DNA of 64,000 nt, from the NCBI GenBank assembly GCA_016125335.1, contig WGLY01000002.1:62001-126000 (forward strand), given 5' to 3'. How positions within the stretch are numbered: the first letter of the stretch is position 1; each line of letters begins with the position of its first letter. A program made the position numbers and the translations under genes. The notes beneath the pieces are model-generated. The model did no database searches, was not told where the DNA came from, and saw nothing but the letters and a program-made list of their open reading frames with translations. Of this stretch, positions 1 through 8,282 are shown piece by piece. The stretch comes from Frankiales bacterium. GTDB lineage: Bacteria; Actinomycetota; Actinomycetes; S36-B12; CAIYMF01.

Positions 1-435
1 GTGGGCCGGGCCGACGTCGTCACCGAGGCCGTGGTGGCCGAGCGCTACGGCATCCCCGGCACCGCCTACGCCGACTTCGCCGCGCTGCGCGGCGACCCCT
101 CCGACGGGCTGCCCGGCGTGCCCGGCATCGGCGAGAAGACCGCGGCCGCCCTCATCACGCAGTACGGGTCGCTCGCCGGCGTCGTCCGCGCGGCCGAGGC
201 GGGCGACCCGGGGGCGCGGGCCAGCGTGCTCGGCAAGGTGCTCGCGGCGCGCGACTACCTCGCGGTGGCGCCCACCGTGGTGCGCGTGGCCACCGACGTG
301 CCCCTGCCGGACCTCGACGATCGGCTCCCCGCCTCCCCCGCGGACCCGGACGCCCTGGCCGCGCTGGCCGACCGGTGGAACCTGGGGACGCCGGTGGCCC
401 GGCTCACCGCCGTCCTGGCCGCAGCTGCAGCCTGA
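1..435 (+). CDS. 5'-3' exonuclease, C-terminal part (truncated by window edge)
   Basis: The reading frame is open from the first base and ends in TGA at 433-435, so this is the 3' end of a longer gene. The visible 144 residues contain a helix-3-turn-helix DNA-binding motif (residues about 31-49, GDPSDGLPGVPGIGEKTAA) typical of the FEN1/Pol I 5'-nuclease superfamily. The metal-binding catalytic half would lie upstream of the window. The family acts on flap and RNA-primer structures in replication and repair. A free-standing 5'-3' exonuclease of this type next to helY is part of the conserved actinobacterial block (Rv2090 position in M. tuberculosis). The C-terminal tail is rich in Ala and Asp and shows no further domain. 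The family is clear; the true start is unknown. Confidence 0.85.
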   Translation: MGRADVVTEAVVAERYGIPGTAYADFAALRGDPSDGLPGVPGIGEKTAAALITQYGSLAGVVRAAEAGDPGARASVLGKVLAARDYLAVAPTVVRVATDVPLPDLDDRLPASPADPDALAALADRWNLGTPVARLTAVLAAAAA

Positions 436-675
436 CCTCCCCTGCCCACCACCCGCCGGGGACGACTCGTCGCGAGGAGGCGGCCCGGCTCGTAGCGGCC
501 CGGCGGGTAGGTCGCCCGACATCGGTCGGGATTGCGTCAATCGACTGCGCCTCGCAGCCTCCGCGGAGGAGCATGCGGGGCACCCGGCGGCCGGGACCAC
601 CTGGCCACGGCGTGGCAGCGGACGCTGCCTGACGGGCACGCCGATCCGCCGGTGGTACCTCCCGTCGGAGGCGAC
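436..675. other. intergenic region with short inverted repeats, no gene
   Basis: This 240-base stretch separates the exonuclease gene from the secreted-protein gene. It has several short dyads (for example CCGACATCGGTCGG near 518-531 and CCTCCGCGGAGG near 558-569) but no credible coding frame. It probably holds the terminator of the first gene and the promoter of the second. GGAGG at 667-671 is the ribosome-binding site of the downstream gene. Confidence 0.5.
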
Positions 676-1539
676 ATGAAACGAGTCCTGCTCGTCATCG
701 CATCGGTCGCGGCCCTCCTGATCGGCGCCAGTGCGCCGGTGGCCGCCCACCCGTCACCACCCGCCCTCACGTGCGCCGGCGGGGACTTCTCCACCGGCAC
801 GTTCACGCACATCCACTCCGGCGCCTACTCCAGCATCACCGTCACCGGCGCCTGCGACGTCGACCCGTACGCCACCATCACCGTGCTCGGGAACATCAAG
901 GTCGCGCCCGGTGGGGTCTTCGACGCGCAGACCGTGCCGTCGACCATCACCGTCGGGCACGACGTGATCGCCGGCGCCGGCGCTCTGCTGGGCCTGGGCT
1001 GCCAGCCGGACTTCCCGCACAACACCGGGCACGAGTGCGGCGCCATGTTCGACCCCGACGACAGCGATCCGACCGTCCCGGACCACGACTACCCGTGCGA
1101 CCCCAAGGTCGAGAACCCCTTCGGCTGCTCGGCCTCCGAGATCACGGTGAAGGGCAACATCACCGCTGTCCGGGCGAACACCGTGCTGCTCAACGGCGTC
1201 ACGGTGGTCGGCAACGTCACGCTGGTCGGCGGCGGCGGCGACATCCCCTGGTCGGTCAAGAACAACGCGATCGGGCGCAACCTCACCGCCGTCGGCATCA
1301 CCGCCGACTGGTTCGGCGCGCTGTTCAACCACGTGGACGGCAACGTGACCCTGGTCCGCATCACCGCGACCGACCCGGAGGACCCCGTCCCGCCCGTCTA
1401 CGTCGTGCGCAACGTCATCGGCCACAACCTGGCGTGCTTCGGCCTCGGGCCGGCGCTGTCGTTCGGCTTCTTCCCCGGGGAGGCCAACACCGTGGGGCAC
1501 CGGGCCCTCGGCCAGTGCGCGAACCCCGTGGCCGGCTGA
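676..1539 (+). CDS. secreted protein of unknown function, possibly beta-solenoid-like
   Basis: A 287-residue protein starting at an ATG with a good ribosome-binding site (GGAGG, 5 bases upstream). Residues 1-24 are a classical signal peptide (MKRVLLVIASVAALL..., cleavage after PVAA). The mature part has eight cysteines. It contains recurring short Gly/Asn/Val-rich strands of the type ITVxGNI, VVGNVTLV and DGNVTLVRI, each about 20-25 residues apart, as in parallel beta-helix or bactofilin-like folds. I recognise no catalytic motif and no named family. Export by Sec is likely; with eight cysteines, disulfides are plausible. It appears to be monocistronic and is followed by a strong inverted repeat. 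Function is unknown; an extracellular structural or surface role is only inferred from composition. Confidence 0.75.
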   Translation: MKRVLLVIASVAALLIGASAPVAAHPSPPALTCAGGDFSTGTFTHIHSGAYSSITVTGACDVDPYATITVLGNIKVAPGGVFDAQTVPSTITVGHDVIAGAGALLGLGCQPDFPHNTGHECGAMFDPDDSDPTVPDHDYPCDPKVENPFGCSASEITVKGNITAVRANTVLLNGVTVVGNVTLVGGGGDIPWSVKNNAIGRNLTAVGITADWFGALFNHVDGNVTLVRITATDPEDPVPPVYVVRNVIGHNLACFGLGPALSFGFFPGEANTVGHRALGQCANPVAG

Positions 1540-1557
1540 CGGCCGGGCGATGACGGC

Positions 1558-1596
1558 GTCCGCCTGCCACCCGCACGGCCGGGGTGGCAGGCGGAC
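1558..1596. terminator. perfect 14-bp inverted repeat, probable bidirectional terminator
   Basis: GTCCGCCTGCCACC at 1558-1571 is exactly complementary to 1583-1596, with an 11-base loop. It lies 19 bases after the stop of the secreted-protein gene and faces the convergent lipoprotein gene. There is no T-tract, as is usual in high-GC actinobacteria. Confidence 0.75.
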
Positions 1597-1710
1597 GACC
1601 CGCGCTGCTCGCGTGAGGCGGCAGAGCCTGACTCGCGACGCAGGTCGTGGGGGGGCCGGGCGCGAGGGCCGACGCCGCTGAGGCGGCCGGTGCCGGCCCG
1701 CGCCGCCGGC

Positions 1711-2370
1711 TCAGCCCGACGCGCTGCGCTGGATGTACTCGGTCGCGATCTGCTGCGCCGCCAGCATCCCCGTGGCCCACACGATCACGACGTCGTCGCC
1801 GTGCCACCACCCGATGGCCGCCGTCGTCGTGCCGCGCACCTGGTCGGCTATCGCGACGTCCTGGCCGGCGAGGGTGGACGCGGCCGGCACCACCTGCGCG
1901 AAGCCCTGCACCATGAGCGGCACGTAGGCCGCGCGGCCGCTCTGCGGCACCGTGGGCGCGAAGCGGTAGAGCTGCACCCCGCCGACGTCGGAGCCCTTGT
2001 AGACCAGCGTGCGGGCCACTCCCCCGAGGAACACCCGCGACACCGCGGGCGCGGCCCCCTGGGCGGCCATCTGGACGTCGGCGGTGGGGTCGCTGGCGTA
2101 GGTGAGCGGCGGCACGGGCGTGAGGACGGACTCGGGAAGCACGGCGAACCCGACGGCCGACGCCGACGCCGACGTGGGTCCGGGCACCGTCGGGCCGATC
2201 GCCGTTGGTGATCCCGCTGGGGCCGTGCTGGCCGCCGAGACGCCGGCGGAGGCGGGGCCGTTCGTGGACGTCGAGGAGGGACCGCCGCACGCCGCGAGCG
2301 ACAGGGACACCGCCGCCAGCGCCGCGGCGCGGCGCCGGTGCGAGGCGGTGCGGGTGGGTGTGCGGGTCAT
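1711..2370 (-). CDS. putative lipoprotein of unknown function
   Basis: A 219-residue protein with a twin-basic N-terminus, a hydrophobic segment and a lipobox (SLAAC, lipidated Cys at residue 28), followed by a Ser/Thr/Ala/Pro-rich linker of about 40 residues. The globular part, from about residue 75, has no motif I recognise; it includes a WWHGDDVVIVWATG strand-rich stretch near the C-terminus. The ATG at 2370 is preceded by GAGGAG at a suitable distance. It lies downstream of helY on the same strand with a 65-base gap, so it could be cotranscribed. The sequence suggests an anchored extracytoplasmic protein. Its position next to helY is similar to that of the membrane protein Rv2091c in mycobacteria, but I cannot claim homology. 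Confidence 0.75.
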   Translation of the reverse strand: MTRTPTRTASHRRRAAALAAVSLSLAACGGPSSTSTNGPASAGVSAASTAPAGSPTAIGPTVPGPTSASASAVGFAVLPESVLTPVPPLTYASDPTADVQMAAQGAAPAVSRVFLGGVARTLVYKGSDVGGVQLYRFAPTVPQSGRAAYVPLMVQGFAQVVPAASTLAGQDVAIADQVRGTTTAAIGWWHGDDVVIVWATGMLAAQQIATEYIQRSASG

Positions 2371-2435
2371 CGGGCTCCTCGTGGTCGCCGCGACGCTACC
2401 CCGGCGCCCGCGGCCGGTCGCACGGCGCTCCCCGC

Positions 2436-5207
2436 TCACACCGACGAGAAGGCCACGACGCCGCGCTTGACGGCGTCCACCGCGGCCCGGGCCGTGCGCG
2501 AGAGCGCCAGGCCGTCGGGGGTGCCCAGCGAGGCTGCGGCCTCGGCCACCTGCCCGAGCAGGTCGGCGAGCATCTTGCACCAGCGGACGAAGTCGCCGGC
2601 GGCGAGGTCGGCGTCGCGCAGCACCGGCTCGAGCCGGTTGCCCGACGCCCAGCGGTGGGCGGCCCAGGCGAAGCCGAGATCGGGCTCGCGCAGGAACGAC
2701 ACGCGCTCCTCGGCCTCGAGCGAGGACAGCTCGCCCCACAGGGTGACGGTCTCCGCGAGCACGTCGCGGACCCTCCCGGTGGGCAGGCGCGGCGGCACGG
2801 CGTCGTCGGACTGGCGCGCCTCGAACACCAGCACGGACGCCGCCGCCGCCAGCTCGGCCGGGTCGAGTCCGACCCACAGCCCGCGGCGCAGGCACTCGGC
2901 GGCCACGAGGTCCATGTCGTTGTAGAGCCGCTGGAGCATGCGACCGGCGTCGGTGACGCTGCCGGCGTCGTCGTCGGTCGTGAGGTAGCCGAGCCGGGTG
3001 AGGATCGCGCACACCCGGTCGAACTGGCGCGCGATGGAGTTCGTGCGGCTCTCCACGCGCCGCTCCAGGCCCCGGGTCTCGCGCGAGAGGCGGGCGTGCC
3101 GCTCGGCCCACCGGGCGTGCTGCTCGCGGTCGTCGCAGCCGTGGCAGGGGTGCTGCCGGATGAGCCGGCGCAGCTCGAGCACCTGCGGGTCGTCGCCCGT
3201 CCCGCTGCGCTGCTTGCGCGGCCGGTCCACCTGCACCTCGCCCATCGCCTCCTTCAGGCGCTGGGCCAGGTCGCGCCGGCTGTTGGCCGAGCGCGGGTTG
3301 AACCGCGCCGGGATGCGCAGGGTCTGCACCGGCTCCACCGGTGTCGGGAAGTCGACCACCGACAGCCGGCGCACCTGGCGGTCCATGGTGAGCACGGAGG
3401 GCCGGGGCTCGTCCCGCTCGTGCAGGCCGGGGTCGAGCACCACGGCCAGCCCGCTGCGCCGCCCGGCCGGCACCACGATGACGTCGCCGGGCTTGAGCGC
3501 CTCGAGCGAGCGCGCCGCCGCGGCCCGCCGGCGCACCGCCCCGTCGCGGGCGAGCTCCTTCTCGCGCTCGGTGAGGCGGCGGCGCAGCTCGGCGTACTCC
3601 GCGAAGTCGCCCAGGTGGCAGGTCATGGCCTCGCGGTAGCCCTCGAGCGCCTCCTCGTGCTTGCGCACCTGCGTGACCAGGCCCACCACGGCGCGGTCGG
3701 CCTGGAACTGCGCGAACGAGGTCTCCAGCAGCTCGCGCGCGGCGTGGTGGCCCACCGAGCCGACGAGGTTGACCGCCATGTTGTACGAGGGGTGGAACGA
3801 CGACCGCAGCGGATAGGTGCGGGTGGAGGCGAGCCCGGCGAGGGCCGACGGGTCGAACCCCTGGTGCCACACCACGACGGCGTTGCCCTCGATGTCGATG
3901 CCGCGTCGTCCGGCCCGGCCGGTCAGCTGGGTGTACTCGGCGGGCGTGACGTCGGCGTGGGTCTCGCCGTTCCACTTCACCAGCTTCTCGAGCACCACGG
4001 TCTTGGCCGGCATGTTGATGCCCAGCGCCAGGGTCTCGGTGGCGAACACCATCTTGACCAGCCCCTGCTGGAACAGCTCCTCCACGGTCTCCTTGAAGGT
4101 GGGCAGCATCCCGGCGTGGTGCGCGGCGAAGCCGCGCTCGAGGCCGTCGAGCCAGTCGAGGTAGCCGAGGACCACCAGGTCGTCCTGCGGGAGGTCGGCG
4201 CACCGCTGCTCCACGATCCCGCGGATGAGCAGCCGCTCCTCGTTCGAGGTCAGCCGCAGGCCGGCCGCCAGGCACTGCTCCACCGCGGCGTCGCAGCCGA
4301 TCCGGCTGAAGATGAAGGTGATGGCGGGCAGCAGGCGGTCGCGGTTGAGCCGCTCGACCATCTCGTAGCGCAGCGGCACGTGCACGTTGCGCGGGCGCCG
4401 CCCCCCGCGCCCGGGCCGTGGGCCGGGGCTGCGGTCGCCGTCGCGTCGCGCGTCGCGCGACATCTTGGCGATGCGGTCGTCCTCGCGGGCCAGCCGCACC
4501 AGCTCGGGGTTGACCCGGTGCTGCTCGTCGTCGACGAACAGGTCGAACAGCCGGTCGCCGGCCATCACGTGCTGCCAGAGCGGGACCGGTCGGTGCTCCT
4601 CCACCACCACCCGGGTGTCGCCGCGCACGGTGGCGAGCCACTCGCCGAACTCCTCGGCGTTGCTCACCGTGGCCGAGAGCGCCACGACGGCGACGTGCTC
4701 GGGGAGGTGGATGATCACCTCCTCCCACACGGCGCCGCGGAACCGGTCGGCGAGGTAGTGCACCTCGTCCATCACGACGTAGGAGAGGCCCTCCAGCGTG
4801 CGCGACCCGGCGTAGAGCATGTTGCGCAGCACCTCGGTGGTCATCACCACCACCGGCGCCTCGCCGTTGACCGTGTTGTCGCCCGTGAGCAGCCCCACCC
4901 GCTCGGGCCCGTACCGGTCGACCAGGTCGTGGTACTTCTGGTTCGACAGCGCCTTGATGGGCGCGGTGTAGAAGCACTTGCGCCCCTCGCGCAGCGCGAG
5001 GTGGACGGCGAACTCCCCCACGACGGTCTTGCCGGCCCCCGTGGGCGCGGCCACCAGCACCCCGGCACCGTCCTCGAGGGCCTCGCACGCGCTCACCTGG
5101 AACCCGTCGAGCGGGAAGGGGTTGAGCCCGCGGAACTCCTCGAGCGCCGGGTGCGCCGCCCTCGAGCGGCGGACCGCGGCGGCGTACTGGTCGGCCGGCG
5201 ATTCCAC
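2436..5207 (-). CDS. helY: HelY-type superfamily 2 RNA/DNA helicase
   Basis: A 923-residue Ski2/Mtr4-like DEAD/H-box helicase. Motif I is APTGAGKT (residues 54-61) and motif II is DEVH (147-150). Motif III is the SAT in VALSATVSNAEEF. Later motifs include AHHAGMLP, ATETLALGINMPAKTVV and the arginine-finger motif QLTGRAGRRG. The C-terminal third is the DSHCT-like helical region found in Ski2 and Mtr4. The family unwinds RNA or DNA 3'-5' with ATP; HelY itself is not well characterised biochemically. The start is GTG at 5207, with TAGCCT six bases upstream and no clear Shine-Dalgarno sequence, so a leaderless mRNA is likely. Its place beside tatC/tatA is the conserved actinobacterial arrangement (Rv2092c). 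Confidence 0.95.
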   Translation of the reverse strand: MESPADQYAAAVRRSRAAHPALEEFRGLNPFPLDGFQVSACEALEDGAGVLVAAPTGAGKTVVGEFAVHLALREGRKCFYTAPIKALSNQKYHDLVDRYGPERVGLLTGDNTVNGEAPVVVMTTEVLRNMLYAGSRTLEGLSYVVMDEVHYLADRFRGAVWEEVIIHLPEHVAVVALSATVSNAEEFGEWLATVRGDTRVVVEEHRPVPLWQHVMAGDRLFDLFVDDEQHRVNPELVRLAREDDRIAKMSRDARRDGDRSPGPRPGRGGRRPRNVHVPLRYEMVERLNRDRLLPAITFIFSRIGCDAAVEQCLAAGLRLTSNEERLLIRGIVEQRCADLPQDDLVVLGYLDWLDGLERGFAAHHAGMLPTFKETVEELFQQGLVKMVFATETLALGINMPAKTVVLEKLVKWNGETHADVTPAEYTQLTGRAGRRGIDIEGNAVVVWHQGFDPSALAGLASTRTYPLRSSFHPSYNMAVNLVGSVGHHAARELLETSFAQFQADRAVVGLVTQVRKHEEALEGYREAMTCHLGDFAEYAELRRRLTEREKELARDGAVRRRAAAARSLEALKPGDVIVVPAGRRSGLAVVLDPGLHERDEPRPSVLTMDRQVRRLSVVDFPTPVEPVQTLRIPARFNPRSANSRRDLAQRLKEAMGEVQVDRPRKQRSGTGDDPQVLELRRLIRQHPCHGCDDREQHARWAERHARLSRETRGLERRVESRTNSIARQFDRVCAILTRLGYLTTDDDAGSVTDAGRMLQRLYNDMDLVAAECLRRGLWVGLDPAELAAAASVLVFEARQSDDAVPPRLPTGRVRDVLAETVTLWGELSSLEAEERVSFLREPDLGFAWAAHRWASGNRLEPVLRDADLAAGDFVRWCKMLADLLGQVAEAAASLGTPDGLALSRTARAAVDAVKRGVVAFSSV

Positions 5208-5213
5208 TCCGAC

Positions 5214-5219
5214 AGGCTA
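5214..5219 (-). promoter_or_regulatory. -10 element TAGCCT for helY (leaderless)
   Basis: On the minus strand TAGCCT is followed by six bases and then the GTG start of helY, which puts the expected transcription start on the start codon. Confidence 0.55.
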
Positions 5220-5242
5220 TGTCCCCGACGGGCGACCGTCGC

Positions 5243-6196
5243 TCAGGCGGGGACGAGCAGGCGGACGGCGCCGGGGACGACGCGGACCTCGACGGGCAGC
5301 GGACCCACGCGCTCGCCGTCCGCGTAGGCCACCTGGCCCGGCGCGTCGAGCCGCACGGTGGTGGCCGCGTGCTCGTGCACCTCGGGGATGTCCACGTGGG
5401 TGCCGGCGAAGACCCGCGGGAACACGCGCAGGAACGTCGGGGTGGACACCTCGTCGAGGAAGATCAGCGAGAGCAGGCCGTCGTCGAGCAGCGCCCCGGG
5501 GCACACCTTCATGCCGCCGCCGTAGGAGGTCCCGTTGCCCACCGCCACGAGCATCCCGCGCTTGTCGACCCGCACCTCGGTGGGCAGGCCCTCGTCGACC
5601 ACCATCGTGTAGGGCACGGCCCGGAAGCTGCGCAGCTCCGCGAGGATCGCCCGCAGGTAGCGCGCCCTCCCGCTCGGCCAGGTCATGCGGTTGGCGCGCT
5701 CGTTGACCATGGAGTCGAAGCCGCTGGAGAGCACCGCGAGGTAGTAGCGCTCCACGCCGTCGGCGGAGGTGACGTGGCCGGCGTCCACCGTGCGCGCCTT
5801 CCCGGAGGCCAGCGCGTCGGCCACCACGTCGGCCGCCGCCACCGGGTCGTGCGGCACGCCGAGCAGGGTGGCGCTGTCGTTCCCGGTGCCGGTCGGGAGC
5901 AGGCCGAGCGGGACGTCCGTGCCGGCCACCGCCTGCAGGCACAGGTGCACCGTGCCGTCCCCGCCGCAGGCCACCACGGCCGCGGTGGGAGCGGCCTGCA
6001 GCGCGGCGCGCAGGCGGCGCGCGGCGTCGTCCGCGTCGTGGCCGACCACGACGACCACCTCGTGGCCGCGGTCCTGCAGGCGGGCCACGGCGAGCGGCGC
6101 GGCGGCGGAGGCGCGCCCCTTGCCCGACGTGGGGTTGAGCAGCAGGACGACCCGGCCGCGCCCGGCAGCGGGCCCGGCGGGCTCGGGTGTGGTCAC
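5243..6196 (-). CDS. diacylglycerol/sphingosine kinase-family lipid kinase
   Basis: A 317-residue DAGK catalytic-domain protein of the YegS/DgkB/LCB5 family. Signature motifs are NPTSGKG (residues 21-27), CGGDGTVHL and LPTGTGNDSA, the nucleotide-binding GGDGT core of this fold. A C-terminal beta-rich domain (about residues 160-317) carries GGGMKVCPGA and a YADGERVG stretch, as in YegS. Members phosphorylate diacylglycerol or related lipids with ATP at the membrane; the substrate here is not known. The GTG start at 6196 has TAGAGT eight bases upstream. It sits between tatC and helY on the same strand, as in many actinomycetes. The length matches the family. Confidence 0.9.
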   Translation of the reverse strand: MTTPEPAGPAAGRGRVVLLLNPTSGKGRASAAAPLAVARLQDRGHEVVVVVGHDADDAARRLRAALQAAPTAAVVACGGDGTVHLCLQAVAGTDVPLGLLPTGTGNDSATLLGVPHDPVAAADVVADALASGKARTVDAGHVTSADGVERYYLAVLSSGFDSMVNERANRMTWPSGRARYLRAILAELRSFRAVPYTMVVDEGLPTEVRVDKRGMLVAVGNGTSYGGGMKVCPGALLDDGLLSLIFLDEVSTPTFLRVFPRVFAGTHVDIPEVHEHAATTVRLDAPGQVAYADGERVGPLPVEVRVVPGAVRLLVPA

Positions 6197-6204
6197 GGCG
6201 CCGG

Positions 6205-6210
6205 ACTCTA
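6205..6210 (-). promoter_or_regulatory. -10 element TAGAGT for the lipid kinase gene
   Basis: TAGAGT on the minus strand ends eight bases before the GTG start at 6196, compatible with a leaderless or near-leaderless transcript. Confidence 0.4.
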
Positions 6211-6244
6211 GTGCCGCGCCGGCTCACGTGGGGCCGGGCGCCGC

Positions 6245-7156
6245 TCAGGTGATGTCGTCGTCGAGCCGGCTGGGCCGTTCGTCGGCGGGGTCGACGATGC
6301 GCTCGGGCAGGGCGGAGGCCTCGTCGTCGGAGAGCGGTCCGAAGCCCTCGCGCAGCGCCCGGCGGGCCCGGCGCCGGTCGTTGACGAGCATGATCGACAC
6401 GGCCACCGCGACGATCCCCATGAACGGCAGGGCCACGGCCAGCATCGTGAACGGGTCCGGCGTGGGGGTGGCCACGGCGGCGAACGTGAGCACGCCGATG
6501 ACCAGCCAGCGCCAGTGCCGCAGCAGCCGGGCCCCGGACAGCACGCCCGCGAAGTTCAGCATCACGAAGATCAGCGGGATGATCGCCCCGATGCCGAAGA
6601 AGAGCAGCACCTGGATCATGAACGCCAGGTACTCGTTGACGTGGATCAGGTTCGCGATGTTCTGCGGCGTGAACCCGAGCAGCAGCGTGAGCAGGTTGGG
6701 CATCGCCCAGTAGGCGATGGCCGCGCCGAACAGGAACAGCGGGGTGGCCGCGCCCACGAAGATGTAGGCCCACTTGCGCTCGTTGCCCTTGAGGCCCGGG
6801 GCCAGGAAGCGCCACAGCTGGTAGAGCCAGAAGGGCAGCGAGATGATCAGGCCCGAGACGACGACGACCTGCAGCTGGAGGGTGAACGCGTCGGTGACGG
6901 TGCTGAGCACGAGCTCGACGGTCTTGCCCTCGGCCCGGGCCTGCTCGACGACGCGCGTGAACGGGGCCTGGATGAACGCGAGGATCTGGTCGTAGAAGAA
7001 CCAGGCCACGGCCGAGCCCGCGAGGATCGCCAGCACGGAGCGGAAGAGCCGCACCTGGAACTCGCGCAGGTGCTCCCAGAGGGTCATCGCCCCCTCGGGG
7101 TTGGACGGGCGCCGGCCCCGCCGTCGGCGCCGGGCGCCCACGTCCTCGGTGACCAC
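6245..7156 (-). CDS. tatC: Sec-independent protein translocase subunit TatC
   Basis: A 303-residue integral membrane protein with the six transmembrane segments of TatC, the receptor for twin-arginine signal peptides. Family features include the N-terminal MTLWEHLREFQVRLFRS motif (the conserved HLxELR-type region), a large first periplasmic loop, and PFWLYQLWRFLAPGLKGNERKW, which contains the conserved cytosolic FxxPGL-like segment. The N-terminus is extended by about 22 Arg-rich residues and the C-terminus by an acidic tail, both common in actinobacteria. It lies 23 bases downstream of tatA and is probably cotranscribed with it. A GTG start at 7156 is used. No tatB-like second hairpin is present in this window; it may be encoded elsewhere. 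Confidence 0.95.
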   Translation of the reverse strand: MVTEDVGARRRRRGRRPSNPEGAMTLWEHLREFQVRLFRSVLAILAGSAVAWFFYDQILAFIQAPFTRVVEQARAEGKTVELVLSTVTDAFTLQLQVVVVSGLIISLPFWLYQLWRFLAPGLKGNERKWAYIFVGAATPLFLFGAAIAYWAMPNLLTLLLGFTPQNIANLIHVNEYLAFMIQVLLFFGIGAIIPLIFVMLNFAGVLSGARLLRHWRWLVIGVLTFAAVATPTPDPFTMLAVALPFMGIVAVAVSIMLVNDRRRARRALREGFGPLSDDEASALPERIVDPADERPSRLDDDIT

Positions 7157-7179
7157 GGGGGGTCGTCCTGCGGCCGCTG

Positions 7180-7521
7180 CTAGGCGCGCGGGGCGCCGTC
7201 AGCCGGCGGCGTCACCGGCTGGGCGAGGACCTGCTGACCCGTGACCGGGTCGACGAGGTAGCGGGGGCCCTCCGCCGCCGCGGGCGCCGCCTGCTGCGGC
7301 GCCGGCTGGGCCTGCGGGGCGGGCTGGGCCGGGGCGGCCGTCACGGCCGGGGGCGCGGGGGTCTCGCTGGAGGAGTCCGAGCGCAGGCCCTCCGTCTCGG
7401 CCTTGAAGATGCGCAGGGAGCGACCGACGCCGCGGGCGACGTCGGGAAGGCGCTTGGCCCCGAAGAGCAGGATCACCACGAGGATGACGATCCAGACGCC
7501 TGGCTCTCTCAGGAATGACAT
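7180..7521 (-). CDS. tatA: Sec-independent protein translocase subunit TatA
   Basis: A 113-residue TatA/E protein. One transmembrane helix (about residues 8-22, [13 protein letters not shown]) is followed by the FG hinge and the amphipathic helix [21 protein letters not shown], which is the signature of the pore-forming subunit. The rest is a long Ala/Pro/Gln-rich tail (about 60 residues) of low complexity, unusually rich in [12 protein letters not shown]-type repeats. It should oligomerise at TatC to pass folded proteins, including cofactor enzymes such as the molybdopterin protein encoded at 51971-53188. The ATG start at 7521 is preceded by AGGA. It forms an operon with tatC. Confidence 0.95.
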   Translation of the reverse strand: MSFLREPGVWIVILVVILLFGAKRLPDVARGVGRSLRIFKAETEGLRSDSSSETPAPPAVTAAPAQPAPQAQPAPQQAAPAAAEGPRYLVDPVTGQQVLAQPVTPPADGAPRA

Positions 7522-7710
7522 CGGGCGGTCCTCACTGACTGCGCGTTTCGCCCGGTACGTCCCCGGACGTGGTGGTCCACGATAACCCGCGCTGGCCGCC
7601 CGGGCCGAGGGGCGTGCCGAACTCCCGCGGCGTTCGTCACCGGTTCGTCACCGCTCCCCCGCACGCGGGGCGACCTCGCTGCGGGGACGACGAGCCCCCT
7701 CGGGCGCCCG

Positions 7711-8055
7711 TCAGCGGCCGAGGGTGAGGCCGACCTCCTCGGCGATCGCGTCGTGCGTCTCGAGGAAGAGCACCAGGTCGAGCAGGTCGTCGTAGCCGAT
7801 GGGGCCGCCGTCGTGGGGCTCGCGGGCCTCGGCGGGCACCGCCACGCGCTCCACGCGGACCCCGGCCGAGGTGAGCAGGCGCACGACCTCGTCGTCGGCC
7901 GGCTTCTCGACGTCGGTGCGGCACTGCGGGCAGCCGAACACGTAGCTGCTGCGCGAGTCGCACTCGCTGATCGCCTCGATGACGCGGACGCGGACCTGGC
8001 GCGGGGTGAGGTCGACGTCACCGCACATCGGACAGGTCGCCTTGATGGTGGCCAT
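7711..8055 (-). CDS. small zinc-ribbon protein of unknown function
   Basis: A 114-residue protein. The N-terminal half has CPMCGDVDL (starting at about residue 6) and FGCPQC (about residue 43), two CPxC knuckles separated by about 33 residues, so a zinc ribbon or rubredoxin-like knuckle is likely. The C-terminal half is acidic and helical (IGYDDLLDLVLFLETHDAIAEEV). Start choice: the ATG at 8055 has an excellent AGGGAGGA ribosome-binding site, whereas the upstream extension has none. It lies between pafC and tatA, 189 bases from tatA, on the same strand. I recognise no named family; a nucleic-acid or protein-binding role is a guess from the knuckles. Cytosolic. Confidence 0.8.
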   Translation of the reverse strand: MATIKATCPMCGDVDLTPRQVRVRVIEAISECDSRSSYVFGCPQCRTDVEKPADDEVVRLLTSAGVRVERVAVPAEAREPHDGGPIGYDDLLDLVLFLETHDAIAEEVGLTLGR

Positions 8056-8112
8056 CGGGCCCTCCTCCCTGCATGTCCCTCTCGGACCGACGCAGGGAGT
8101 CTCGGCACGACC

Positions 8113-8136
8113 CCCGGGGGTTCTTGAGCCCCCGGG
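8113..8136. terminator. hairpin upstream of the zinc-ribbon gene
   Basis: CCCGGGGG at 8113-8120 pairs with 8129-8136 around an 8-base loop. It is in the 227-base space between the end of pafC and the zinc-ribbon gene. It may end the pafBC transcript, or fold in the leader of the zinc-ribbon gene. Confidence 0.5.
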
Positions 8137-8185
8137 ACCGAGGTAAATGGCCACGGAACGGTCACGGACCCGCACGGACGACCCC

Positions 8186-8203
8186 GGCCCGGGCACCCGG
8201 GCC
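8186..8203. terminator. tight hairpin downstream of pafC
   Basis: GGCCCGGG at 8186-8193 and CCCGGGCC at 8196-8203 are exact complements with only two bases between. It is 80 bases past the pafC stop and is a candidate pafBC terminator. Confidence 0.45.
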
Positions 8204-8282
8204 ACGTCGCGGGGGACGGACGGAGGAGCCGCCGCGGGACCGTCGCCGGACCGGCGGCGGCGGGCGGAGGGCCCGCGCGGGC

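Noticed and set aside
2205-5327. A 1040-codon open frame on the plus strand opposite helY
   Set aside because: It is the antisense shadow of helY, rich in Arg/His/Gly/Val with no domain. Very high GC makes stop codons rare in such frames.
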